Shown in pieces: positions 34,562 to 42,610 of a DNA stretch of 64,000 nucleotides (positions are counted from its first letter, which is position 1; every line of letters starts with the position of its first letter). The DNA comes from an uncultured Clostridium sp. (GTDB taxonomy: Bacteria; Bacillota; Clostridia; Lachnospirales; Lachnospiraceae), in NCBI GenBank assembly GCA_900555045.1, contig USJW01000001.1, positions 33,740 to 97,739 on the forward strand, given 5' to 3'. The position numbers and the translations under genes were made by a program. The notes under the pieces were generated by a model that was not told where the DNA came from, ran no database searches, and saw nothing but the letters and a program-made list of their open reading frames with translations.

Positions 34562-34608
34562 AAAAACCCCGCACATTGCAGCGCTCAACTGCAGTGTGCG
34601 GGGTTTTT
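34562..34608. terminator. Bidirectional terminator
   Basis: A ~20-bp stem (AAAAACCCCGCAC with GTGCGGGGTTTTT, plus an inner TTGCAG/CTGCAG part) with T5 on both strands, between the converging DUF4234 and Rpn genes. Confidence 0.93.
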
Positions 34609-34619
34609 CTCCTCCAAAT

Positions 34620-35513
34620 TTACAATCTGTATTCCCCCAAAAGCGTTTCCAGGCATTCCGGCCTCTCAGCCAGGCGAAGGATATCGTCCGTGCGGCCATC
34701 TGCCTTAAGCCGCTGCATGAGCGCTACCATGCGGGCACGCTCGGCGGCCTCACCCTTTATCTTACCTTCCTTCTCCCCTTCCCGAAAGCTGATCTCCTTC
34801 TCGCTCATCACATGTTTTTCCTGATCATATTCCTCCAGGATCATCTCCATCACCTCCCTGCGATGCTTCAAAAGAAATTCTTTTAATATTCCATTCCCAA
34901 TGGCATCCTCCACCGCGCGGTCCACCGCAGCGCGCAGCTTCAATCCACTGCGCAGCTTTTCCCGGACCCTCTCCACCAGCCAGGCGTACTCGTAGAGCTT
35001 GCGGCAGCTCTCCATCAGCTCACTGTTGCAGCCGAAATTCACGTTGATCACCAGGGCCGTACACTCCAGAAAGCAGCGCTCGCCCTCCGGCAGTGAAAAC
35101 GAGTCGGACAGCTTTAACTCTGTGCGCTCCATCTTCCGGTCCGTGCCGTTGTAGAGGACAATATACTGGGGATACGGCAGGCTTAGGCGCACGCTGGAGT
35201 ACAGATTCAGCTGGCGCTCCTCCAGATACGCCTGGTAAAGCCTGCTGAAATAGAACAAGCCCCGCAGCGGCATGTTGGGGTTCCAGGTGGACTGAGCCTC
35301 GTAGAGGTTCAAACAGTCGTCGATCAGAAATGAGAGATCGTTCTTCATCCCCATGTAAATCACGCTGTCGATGGTGGTGACCGTCAGCGCCTCCGGATCC
35401 TTGTAGCTTGACCCGTTGATGGCGTTGTACAGGCTGAGTAGCTCCGCCTTCCCGCTGAAAATCATCCGAAACAGGCTGTCCTTAAAGTTGCGGTTGATGC
35501 GCACTTCTTCCAT
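34620..35513 (-). CDS. Rpn-family PD-(D/E)XK nuclease
   Basis: A 297-residue protein of the Rpn / PDDEXK transposase-like family (recombination-promoting nucleases common and multi-copy in Lachnospiraceae). It starts RINRNFKDSLFRMIFSGKAELLSLYNAING, and the nuclease core has NDLSFLIDDCLNLYEAQSTW, whose Asp and Glu-x-Gln are the expected catalytic residues. The C-terminus is a charged coiled-coil tail (EKEISFREGEKEGKIKGEAA), also typical. GAAAGGAG precedes ATG 35513. In E. coli relatives act as DNA endonucleases; the role here is unproven. It is not part of a recognisable transposon. Confidence 0.88.
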   Translation of the reverse strand: MEEVRINRNFKDSLFRMIFSGKAELLSLYNAINGSSYKDPEALTVTTIDSVIYMGMKNDLSFLIDDCLNLYEAQSTWNPNMPLRGLFYFSRLYQAYLEERQLNLYSSVRLSLPYPQYIVLYNGTDRKMERTELKLSDSFSLPEGERCFLECTALVINVNFGCNSELMESCRKLYEYAWLVERVREKLRSGLKLRAAVDRAVEDAIGNGILKEFLLKHRREVMEMILEEYDQEKHVMSEKEISFREGEKEGKIKGEAAERARMVALMQRLKADGRTDDILRLAERPECLETLLGEYRL

Positions 35514-35530
35514 AATTCAGTTCTCCTTTC

Positions 35531-35559
35531 ATTGTACACAAAAAAAATTCGCTTGTAAA
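35531..35559 (-). promoter_or_regulatory. Promoter of the Rpn gene
   Basis: -35 TTTACA (35554-35559), 17 bp, -10 TACAAT (35531-35536), very close to the start codon. The remaining ~120 bases up to 35685 hold no feature I can support. Confidence 0.6.
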
Positions 35560-35685
35560 TTGTGGGATGTAGAATTCAGACGAGAATTCGAAAAACCACA
35601 GATGCCTTTCGGCCAGAATCGAGCGCGCCAAACCATGAAATGGAAGAGCGCCCCAATCAATGAGATGGGACTAATATAACATAAT

Positions 35686-35781
35686 CCTCCGGCGTTGACA
35701 AGTACCGGAGGTCTAAAAAGGGCGCAGCCGGCATCCTGCCTTCTGCGCCCGGCCGGCGGGACCTCACTGTCTCCGCCGGCC
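35686..35781 (-). terminator. Terminator of the hyd operon within a three-hairpin block
   Basis: Three consecutive perfect hairpins lie downstream of hydF: CCGCCGGCC/GGCCGGCGG at 35751-35781, GGGCGCAG/CTGCGCCC at 35720-35750, and CCTCCGG/CCGGAGG at 35686-35711. On the minus strand the middle one is followed by TTTTT (35715-35719), making it the intrinsic terminator. Confidence 0.85.
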
Positions 35782-35797
35782 TTTCACTTTACCTTCT

Positions 35798-37111
35798 CTA
35801 TTTTTCAAGCACCTCTGCAATCTCCGGGAACGGCTCCACACTGCGCTTTAAAATCCCCTGCATGTAGGCGATCAGGATCCCGTAATTGGTCATGGGCACG
35901 CCCTGGTCCCCGGCACATTTCAGGCGGTATTTCATCTCCCGCTCATTTAGCATGCAGCCGCCGCAGTGGACCACCAGCTTGTAGGGGCTCAAATCGTCCG
36001 GGAACTCCGCGCCGGAGGTGAACACAAATTCCGGCTCGCAGCCCGTGTGAGCCCGGATCCACCGGGGCAGCTTCACGGTCCCGATGTCCTCGCACTGGCG
36101 GTGGTGGGTACACCCCTCGCAGATTAACACCTTATCCCCATCCTTCACGGACTCCACCGCCGCTGCGCCAGAGGCCACCGCAGCCAGGTTTCCCTTGTAG
36201 CGCGCAAACAGGATGGAGAAGGAGGTCAGAAGAATGTTCTCCGGCGTGACCTCTGCCACCTGCTTAAACGCCTGGCTGTCCGTGATCACGAGCTTCGGCT
36301 TTCTCCCCAGATCCTCAAGAGTCTTTTTTAACTCTGTATCCCTCACCACAACGGCTGTGGCAGCTGCCTCCAGCACATCGCGGATAGTCTGCTGCTGCGG
36401 CAGGATCAGGCGCCCTTTGGGTGCCGCGGAGTCGATGGGGACCACTAAAACCACAAAGTCCCCCGGCTCCAGGAGGTCCCCCACGATGCGCTTGTCGCTC
36501 ACCTGAGGCTTTCCGAGGCGCGCCAGGCACTCCTTAAGCTCTGGGATGCCGCTCCCGGTGCGGGCGCTGACAAAAATCGGGCGCAGCCCGTCCCAAAGAG
36601 GAGCGGAAGGATTTGTCTCCGCTGTCCCCCTTTGGGGCGCGCTCGCCTCGCCCACCTGCCCGGCATTCTCCCAGGCATTCTCTCCGACATTCCCCCCTGC
36701 GTTCCCGCTCTCCCCAACCAGATCCGCCTTATTGTACACCACCGCCACCGGTATGTTTTTCGCCCGCATGCGCTCAAACAACGCAACGTCCTGGCTGTTC
36801 GGCCCCTCTGCAGCATCCACCACCAGCACCGCCACGTCGGTCTTATTTAGCACCTGGTAGCTCTTTCGCATCCGCAGCCCGCCGAGCTCCCCCTCGTCGT
36901 CGATGCCCGGGGTGTCAATCATCACCACCGGCCCCAGAGGGAGCAGCTCCATGGCCTTTTGCACCGGATCGGTGGTGGTGCCGCGCACGTCGGAGACGAC
37001 CGCCAGATTCTGGCCCGTCACCGCGTTCAGCACGCTGGATTTCCCCGCGTTTCTCCGGCCGAAAAAGCCGATATGTACCCGCTCTGCGCTTGGCGTGTCA
37101 TTCATTCCCAT
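35798..37111 (-). CDS. hydF: [FeFe]-hydrogenase maturation GTPase HydF
   Basis: The scaffold on which the 2Fe subcluster is assembled before delivery to apo-HydA. The ~437-residue protein has a Ras-like G domain (GRRNAGKSS, GTTTDP, DTPG, YNKADL), a dimerisation domain, and the C-terminal cluster motif: CTHHRQC and HCGGCM, giving the CxHx(n)HCxxC ligands. After the G4 motif NKAD there is a ~40-residue low-complexity insert with NAGGNVGENAWENAG. GGAGG before ATG 37111 sets the start. It is the last gene of the maturation operon, 18 bases after hydG. Confidence 0.96.
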   Translation of the reverse strand: MGMNDTPSAERVHIGFFGRRNAGKSSVLNAVTGQNLAVVSDVRGTTTDPVQKAMELLPLGPVVMIDTPGIDDEGELGGLRMRKSYQVLNKTDVAVLVVDAAEGPNSQDVALFERMRAKNIPVAVVYNKADLVGESGNAGGNVGENAWENAGQVGEASAPQRGTAETNPSAPLWDGLRPIFVSARTGSGIPELKECLARLGKPQVSDKRIVGDLLEPGDFVVLVVPIDSAAPKGRLILPQQQTIRDVLEAAATAVVVRDTELKKTLEDLGRKPKLVITDSQAFKQVAEVTPENILLTSFSILFARYKGNLAAVASGAAAVESVKDGDKVLICEGCTHHRQCEDIGTVKLPRWIRAHTGCEPEFVFTSGAEFPDDLSPYKLVVHCGGCMLNEREMKYRLKCAGDQGVPMTNYGILIAYMQGILKRSVEPFPEIAEVLEK

Positions 37112-37129
37112 GGCCGTCCCCTCCTCCAA

Positions 37130-38548
37130 TCAGAACCGGAAATCCCGGATTCCGTTCTCAATCTTTACCAGGTTATCGCGGACAATCTGTTGCACCTTCT
37201 CCTTGGGAATGTTCCCGATCTCCTGCGCGATCAGCGCCTCTCCGATGCGCCTGGTGTCCTCGGAGGCGTAATCCATCAGGTACTCCTTCAGGGTCATTAA
37301 TGCGTTCGGATGGCAGCAGTTTTGAATCTGTCCGCTCTTGCACAGGGACATGAAGCGGTCGCCGGTGCGCCCCTCCCGGTAGCAGGCCGTGCAGAAGCTG
37401 GGGATGTAGCCCATACCCATCAGCCAGTTCACCACCTGATCTAACGTCCGGTTGTCGCTGACGTCAAACTGGGCGGAGCACTCCTCCTCGGGCTCCGGCT
37501 CATAGTAGCCGCCCACGCTGGTCTTGGACCCGCCGCTGATCTGGGAGATTCCCAGGTGCAGCACCCGCTCTCTGGTCTTCTGGCTCTCCCTGGTGGACAC
37601 GATCATGCCGGTGTAGGGCACCGCGATACGGATGCAGGCCACAATCTTGGCGAAGGTGTCGTCGTCGATGCCGTTGTCGAAGGTGTCCGGATCGATGTCG
37701 TCCGCCCGCCGGATTCTGGGCACGCTGATGGTGTGGGGGCCGACGCCGAACACGGCCTCCAAGTGCTCCGCGTGCATGAGCAGGCCCGCAAACTCGTAGC
37801 GGAACAGCTCCAGCCCGAACAGCACGCCGCAGCCCACGTCGTCGATGCCGCCGGTCTGCGCCCGGTCCATGGCCTCCGTGTGGTAGTCATAGTCGTGCTT
37901 GGGGCCGGTGGGATGCAGCTTTAAGTAGCTCTCCTTGTGGTAGGTCTCCTGGAACAGGATGTAGGTCCCGATCCCCGCCTCCTTCAGCTTCCGGTAATTC
38001 TCCACGGTGGTGGCCGCAATGTTCACGTTCACGCGGCGGATCGCGCCGTTTTTGTGCTTGATCCCGTAGATGGTGTTGATGGACTCCAGCACGTACTCGA
38101 TGGGGTTGTTCACCGGGTCCTCGCCGGTCTCCAACGCCAGGCGCTTGTGCCCCATGTCCTGCAGCGCGATGACCTCCCTGCGGATTTCCTCCTGGGTCAG
38201 CTTTTTTCTGGGAATGTGCTTATTCTTCGCATGGTATGGGCAGTAGACACAGCCGTTTATGCAGTAGTTGGACAGGTACAGCGGCGCGAACATCACGATC
38301 CGGTTGCCGTAAAAGTCCTTCTTGATCTGCTCCGCCAACGCGTAAATCTCCTGATTCTTCTCCTCCAGATCACAGTCCAGCAGCACCATGGCTTCCTTGT
38401 GCGTCAGTCCCTTTCTCTCTCGCGCTTTCGCCAGGATTTCGTCGATCAGTGCCGCGTTGTGCTTGTTGGCCTCCCCGTAGGCCAGTGTCTCCATGACTTC
38501 ACCGTGATCGATAAAGTCGTCCGCATGGGATGATTTTGGATCATACAT
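37130..38548 (-). CDS. hydG: [FeFe]-hydrogenase maturase HydG (tyrosine lyase)
   Basis: A radical-SAM enzyme that splits tyrosine to give the CO and cyanide ligands of the H-cluster. The 472-residue protein has the cluster motif CINGCVYCPY (CxxxCxxC) near residue 94 and the C-terminal auxiliary cluster motif CTACYREGRTGDRFM followed by a further Cys (CxxC-x22-C) near residue 395. The core regions GEDPVNNPIEYVLES and LFQETYHKESYLKLHP are HydG-typical and separate it from ThiH. AAGGAG is upstream of ATG 38548. About 105 bases separate it from hydE, with nothing further recognised there. Confidence 0.97.
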   Translation of the reverse strand: MYDPKSSHADDFIDHGEVMETLAYGEANKHNAALIDEILAKARERKGLTHKEAMVLLDCDLEEKNQEIYALAEQIKKDFYGNRIVMFAPLYLSNYCINGCVYCPYHAKNKHIPRKKLTQEEIRREVIALQDMGHKRLALETGEDPVNNPIEYVLESINTIYGIKHKNGAIRRVNVNIAATTVENYRKLKEAGIGTYILFQETYHKESYLKLHPTGPKHDYDYHTEAMDRAQTGGIDDVGCGVLFGLELFRYEFAGLLMHAEHLEAVFGVGPHTISVPRIRRADDIDPDTFDNGIDDDTFAKIVACIRIAVPYTGMIVSTRESQKTRERVLHLGISQISGGSKTSVGGYYEPEPEEECSAQFDVSDNRTLDQVVNWLMGMGYIPSFCTACYREGRTGDRFMSLCKSGQIQNCCHPNALMTLKEYLMDYASEDTRRIGEALIAQEIGNIPKEKVQQIVRDNLVKIENGIRDFRF

Positions 38549-38653
38549 ATTCTTTTTTCTCCTTTTCTTTCGGGGTCAGGTATCCTTCCCCCTCAATTTG
38601 ATTTTGCCGTCCCGCTTCTCCCCTCTCATGCAGGAGTCAAAGCGATGCAGGCT

Positions 38654-39730
38654 TTATACTCCCCGTCGTTCCATTTTGGAATATCCGGGGGCGTCCCCAC
38701 GTTCCACGGCCACCTGATACCCGATTGAGGCCATTGACTCCCTAAGGCCCGCCAGGCACTCGGCGGCTTCGTTTCCCGTGCAGATTTTGTTGTCATAGAG
38801 CAGGTATTTTTCCCGCACATCGCATGGCGATAAATTGGGCATGACCACGTTGGCTCCGGCCAGGATTCCCTGCTCCCTTCCTCCCGGCGCGATGGTCCCA
38901 AGGGCTGTGGTGGCCGGAAGAAGCACCCGCGGCAGCAACAGCCGCACAAGCCCCAGCAGAAACAGCGTGAGCTCCAGCGTCCCCGCGGGCTGGTCCGCGA
39001 AGGGCGTGTCGTGGTGGGGAATAAACGGTCCGATTCCCACCATCTCCGGCTGAAGCTCCCTCAAATATTCCAGATCGTCCAGGAGACTCTCCATGGTCTG
39101 CCCCGGCGAGCCGACCATGAAGCCCGCCCCGGTCTGAAAGCCGATCTCCTTCAGATTTTTAAGGCACTCCCTTCGGTGGGCAAGTGACAGCTCCGCCGGG
39201 TGCAGCAGCCCATAGTGCGCCGCATCCGCCGTCTCATGCCGAAGCAGGTAGCGGTCCGCTCCGGCCGCAAAATACGCCTCATAGCTTTCCCGCTCCTTCT
39301 CCCCGATGGACAGCGTCACCGCGCAGTCCGGGTACCTCTCCTTGATCATGCGCACCAGCGCCACAATCCGGTCATCCGTGAAATACGGATCCTCCCCGCC
39401 CTGGAGCACAAAGGTCCGAAAGCCCAGCGCGTGGCCGGCCTCGCAGCAGGCGAGGATCTGATCCTTGCTCAGGCGGTAGCGGGAGGCGTTTGGGTTGCCC
39501 CGCCGGATCCCGCAGTAATAGCAGTTGTTTTTACAATAATTGGTAAATTCGATCAGTCCCCGTATGTAAACCTTATCTCCAAACCACCTGTGCTGCACCT
39601 CCCTGGCTTTGGCGAACAGATAATCCCGAAGCTCGGTATCCCGGTGCTCCAGAAGGCAGGCGAACTCCCCGCGGCTTAACATCTCCCCTGCGGCCAGGCG
39701 GTCAATGAGCGGGGCGCCCTCTCCCATCAT
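38654..39730 (-). CDS. hydE: [FeFe]-hydrogenase maturase HydE
   Basis: A radical-SAM enzyme of H-cluster synthesis, acting on the HydG product on the way to the azadithiolate bridge. The 358-residue protein carries YCKNNCYYCGIR (CxxxCxxC) near residue 66, LQGGEDPYFTDD, and HRRECLKNLKEIGFQTGAGFMVGSPGQT-like core strands (FQTGAGFMVGSPGQT). The start overlaps the regulator's stop (ATGATG), and GGAGAAG lies upstream. Together with hydG and hydF this is a complete maturase set; the hydrogenase structural gene is not in this window. Confidence 0.96.
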   Translation of the reverse strand: MMGEGAPLIDRLAAGEMLSRGEFACLLEHRDTELRDYLFAKAREVQHRWFGDKVYIRGLIEFTNYCKNNCYYCGIRRGNPNASRYRLSKDQILACCEAGHALGFRTFVLQGGEDPYFTDDRIVALVRMIKERYPDCAVTLSIGEKERESYEAYFAAGADRYLLRHETADAAHYGLLHPAELSLAHRRECLKNLKEIGFQTGAGFMVGSPGQTMESLLDDLEYLRELQPEMVGIGPFIPHHDTPFADQPAGTLELTLFLLGLVRLLLPRVLLPATTALGTIAPGGREQGILAGANVVMPNLSPCDVREKYLLYDNKICTGNEAAECLAGLRESMASIGYQVAVERGDAPGYSKMERRGV

Positions 39731-39987
39731 CCCTGCTTCTCCCCGGCCTTGGAGTACAGCGCCTTGCTGGTAATCCCCGGAAGCCTTCCCAGCTTTCCGG
39801 ACAGCGCGCTGATGGCGTCCTGGGGCGCGTCCACCACGATGCTGATGATGTTCATCTTCTTTTTCTCATAGGGAAGCCCCATGCGGCCGATGATGTACTG
39901 GCTGTACTGGTGAAGGATGGTGTTCACCGCCTCCACCGACTCCTTGTTCTCCACAATAATTCCGATTACCGCGATTCTTGTCTCCAT
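39727..39987 (-). CDS. TM1266-family iron-only hydrogenase system regulator
   Basis: An 86-residue ACT/NikR-C-like protein found with hydrogenase maturation genes and annotated as a putative regulator. It reads ETRIAVIGIIVENKESVEAV, HQYSQYIIGRMGLPYEKKKM, then NIISIVVDAPQDAISALSGK: a ferredoxin-like beta-alpha-beta pattern with no DNA-binding domain. AGGAGGAG precedes ATG 39987, and the end overlaps hydE. It heads the operon behind a structured leader. Its mechanism is not established. Confidence 0.93.
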   Translation of the reverse strand: METRIAVIGIIVENKESVEAVNTILHQYSQYIIGRMGLPYEKKKMNIISIVVDAPQDAISALSGKLGRLPGITSKALYSKAGEKQG

Positions 39988-40174
39988 GTCCGCTCCTCCT
40001 GGATTTCTGAAAAAATCAACTTAAAAAAGGTACGCCAAAGAAGGCGTACCCTGAATATACACAAACAACGTGTCCACTATTCAATCCCGTCGCCTTTCCC
40101 GTCAGCTGCGCTTGGGGTCAGATCCGTTTTCTCGATCCACTTTGCCGGAAGAAGCCACTTGCGGCGCAGTGTTA
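39988..40174 (-). ncRNA. Structured leader of the hyd operon (possible riboswitch or attenuator)
   Basis: About 187 bases between the predicted start and the regulator gene. An outer stem CTGCGC (40163-40168) can pair with GCGCAG (40106-40111), enclosing a region with GGATC repeats and an A-rich loop. It is followed by GGGAAAGGCGACGGG and a GAATA/TATTC-type arm, then a full intrinsic terminator 40 bases before the first gene. That order (aptamer-like fold, then terminator, then gene) is typical of riboswitches or attenuators. I could not match it to a known class from memory. Confidence 0.5.
40022..40050 (-). terminator. Leader terminator upstream of the TM1266-hydEGF operon
   Basis: A perfect 8-bp stem GGTACGCC/GGCGTACC (40029-40036 and 40043-40050) followed on the minus strand by TTTTTT. 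It lies downstream of a good promoter and so would terminate the operon's own leader unless relieved; it could in part also serve the upstream desulfidase gene. Confidence 0.85.
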
Positions 40175-40180
40175 TTTATT

Positions 40181-40209
40181 ATGATACGGGACCGACGGCG
40201 GTCTGTCAA
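40181..40209 (-). promoter_or_regulatory. Promoter of the hyd operon with an internal inverted repeat
   Basis: A perfect -35 TTGACA (40204-40209), 17-bp spacer and -10 TATCAT (40181-40186). The spacer itself is GACCG-CCGT-CGGTC, an inverted repeat placed where a repressor would block polymerase. Confidence 0.8.
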
Positions 40210-40259
40210 TCCGGCCAAATCACCTAAATTGCCGGACTGTTTTTGTCTATTATGCCAAA

Positions 40260-41549
40260 TCAGCAGAGGGACTTGTCCCCCACCATGATGCGGATGATCT
40301 CCTCGTTGGTGGCCTTCATTCCGTCCTTGCCCAGGCGTCCCACGTTGGCGATGGTCTCCTCCACGCCCTTGGTGACGATTCCGTCACCGCCGTAGAACTG
40401 CTGGCCGCGGATGTACATGTTGTAGCCCAGAAGGCCCGCGTCCACCGCGGAAGCGATCTTTGCCGCACAGGAGGCCTTGGCGCCGTCACAGACAATGCCG
40501 GACACCACTGCCAACGCGTTTACCACGGTATGTACCACTTCCTTGTAACCGCCGCCGCACAGGTAGGCGATGCCCGCTCCGGCTCCCGCTCCCGCGCTCA
40601 CGGCGCCGCAGTATGCGCTCAGGCGGCCGATGCGCGTCTTCTGGTGGATGGCGGTTAAGTTGGACAGAGCCAGAGCACGGTACATCTTCTCCTCGCCCGC
40701 GTTCAACTCCCTGGCGTACACCACCACCGGCACGGAGGCGGTGATCCCCTGGTTGCCGCTGCCGGAGTTGATCACCACCGGGAGCTCACAGCCGTTCATT
40801 CTGGCGTCGGAGCCCGCGGCCGCCATGGCCTTGGCGCGGGTGCGCACGTCGTTTCCGTAGGTCTCAAGCAACACGGTTCCGATGTTGGCCCCGTAATTTC
40901 CCTTGATTCCCTCCTCGGCGATCGCCATGTTGTAGTTGACCTGGCGCTCCAGCACTTCCTTCACGTCCGCCACATCCAGCGTGTTGATGAAATCCCAGAT
41001 TCCCTCCATGGTCAGAAGGGTGCGATCGGTCAGCCCCTCCTCGCTCTCGTCCGCCACCGGCACATCGAGGAGGATCTCCCCGTTCTTCTCCTTGCGGACA
41101 ATGTTGGTGTGGTAGTTGGCGATGCGCACCAGCGCGCTGTCCTCGCCCTTCCACAGGGTCACGATAATGTCAAAGGTGATGTTGTTGTCCACATACTCCA
41201 CATCGATGGGCGTGTTCTCCAAAAACTCCCGGATTCCCTCCACCTGCTCCGGCTTCACGGAGGCGATCACCTCCAGCTCCCTGGAAGCGTCACCGGCCAC
41301 GATTCCCGCCGCCGCTGCCGCCGGAATTCCCTTCAAATGTCCGGTGTTGGGCACGATCACGGACTTCACGTTCTTGATGATGCTGCCGCTGGCCTGCACC
41401 CGCACGCGCTCCGGCATATCGCCCAAAATTTCCCGGGCCACGGCTGCCGCATAGGCCAATGCGATCGGCTCCGTGCACCCCATGGCCGGAACCAGCTCCT
41501 CCTTTAAAATCTGCACATACGCGCCGTATCTCACATCTGTTTTCTCCAT
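40260..41549 (-). CDS. L-cysteine desulfidase / serine dehydratase alpha-like protein
   Basis: A ~429-residue member of the CyuA/CdsB (UPF0597) family, relatives of which degrade L-cysteine to pyruvate, sulfide and ammonia with an iron-sulfur cluster. It starts MEKTDVRYGAYVQILKEELV and has VPAMGCTEPIALAYAAAVAR (conserved GCTEP), SGSGNQGITASVPVVVYA, and a Cys-rich end (GIVCDGAKASCAAKIASAVD) supplying cluster ligands. AGGGG precedes ATG 41549; a longer in-frame start to 41624 runs into the divergent promoter region. A LysR gene is divergent, a probable regulator. The cyuA-like name is not certain enough to use. Confidence 0.92.
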   Translation of the reverse strand: MEKTDVRYGAYVQILKEELVPAMGCTEPIALAYAAAVAREILGDMPERVRVQASGSIIKNVKSVIVPNTGHLKGIPAAAAAGIVAGDASRELEVIASVKPEQVEGIREFLENTPIDVEYVDNNITFDIIVTLWKGEDSALVRIANYHTNIVRKEKNGEILLDVPVADESEEGLTDRTLLTMEGIWDFINTLDVADVKEVLERQVNYNMAIAEEGIKGNYGANIGTVLLETYGNDVRTRAKAMAAAGSDARMNGCELPVVINSGSGNQGITASVPVVVYARELNAGEEKMYRALALSNLTAIHQKTRIGRLSAYCGAVSAGAGAGAGIAYLCGGGYKEVVHTVVNALAVVSGIVCDGAKASCAAKIASAVDAGLLGYNMYIRGQQFYGGDGIVTKGVEETIANVGRLGKDGMKATNEEIIRIMVGDKSLC

Positions 41550-41713
41550 CGTTTTTTCCCCTGTCCCTTTCTCCAAATAATCACTGAACGTCCTCTTGCG
41601 TTCCTTATAGAAATAGTGTAGCATAAGAGATATGAAATGTGAAATTTAACGTTTTTATGATATCGTTTAATAATTTTTATACATACAGGACGCCGAAAGG
41701 AGCCAAAATCACC

Positions 41714-42610
41714 ATGGAATTTCGCGAAATCACCACCTTTTTGGAGATCGCTCAGCTAAAGAGCTTCTCCCGTGCCGCTGAAAAGCTGGGCTACTCCCAG
41801 GCAGCGGTCACCATCCAGATCAAACACCTGGAGACCGAGCTCGGAGCCCGCCTCTTTGACCGCATCGGAAAGCAGGTGACCCTGACCCACCAGGGCGTCG
41901 TCTTCGCCGAGCACGCCAACCGCCTGCTCACGGACCTGGCCCAGGCAAAGACCGCCCTCTCCGAGCCCTCAGAGCTCACCGGCCGCCTGTGCATCGGCAC
42001 CATCGAGTCCATCTGCGCCTCCCTGTTCCCGGCGCTCCTAAAGGAGTACCACCGGCTCTATCCCAGAGTGTCCGTCAGCATCATCACCGACTCGCCGGAC
42101 AAGCTGTTAGACATGATGAACCGCAACTCCTTAGACATCGTCTATTTTCTGGACAAAAAAATGTATGACCCCAAGTGGGTCAAGGCCTTAGAGCAGCCGG
42201 ACGAGGTGATCTTCGTCACCGGCGCCTCAAATCCCCTTGCAAACCGGCAGATTCCCCTGGAGGAGATCATCCGCCTCCCCTTCATCCTGACCGAAAAAGA
42301 CGCCAGCTACCGCTTCCTGCTGGAGCAGTATCTGGCGTCTGAAAACCTGGAGATCCGGCCGTTTTTGGAGATCGGCAACACGGAGTTCATCGTCCGCCTG
42401 CTCAAGGAGGGGCAGGGGATCTCCTTCCTGCCGGAATTCACCGTCCGCCCGGACATCGACCGCGGCCTCCTTGCCCAGGTCCACGTGCCCGCGTTCCACA
42501 TGAACATCTGGAAGCAGATCGTCTACCACAAGGACAAGTGGGTCAGCCGGGAGATGGAGGCGTTTTTGGGGTTGGCGGCGAAGATGGGCGGGACGGAGAG
42601 GAAGGGTTAG
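41714..42610 (+). CDS. LysR-family regulator next to the desulfidase gene
   Basis: A 298-residue LysR-type regulator. Its winged HTH is MEFREITTFLEIAQLKSFSR through AAEKLGYSQAAVTIQIKHLE, and the effector domain follows (LCIGTIESICASLFPALLKE). AAAGGAG lies 11 bases before ATG 41714. It is transcribed away from the desulfidase gene across a ~160-base gap, the usual LysR arrangement, so it probably senses a sulfur or amino-acid signal and controls that gene. Its stop overlaps the stop of the convergent GH4 gene by four bases. Confidence 0.93.
   Translation: MEFREITTFLEIAQLKSFSRAAEKLGYSQAAVTIQIKHLETELGARLFDRIGKQVTLTHQGVVFAEHANRLLTDLAQAKTALSEPSELTGRLCIGTIESICASLFPALLKEYHRLYPRVSVSIITDSPDKLLDMMNRNSLDIVYFLDKKMYDPKWVKALEQPDEVIFVTGASNPLANRQIPLEEIIRLPFILTEKDASYRFLLEQYLASENLEIRPFLEIGNTEFIVRLLKEGQGISFLPEFTVRPDIDRGLLAQVHVPAFHMNIWKQIVYHKDKWVSREMEAFLGLAAKMGGTERKG

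Noticed and set aside
34620..35513. The Rpn gene as a transposase of an insertion sequence
   Set aside because: No terminal inverted repeats or target duplications are visible; the family name is historical and the product is a nuclease.
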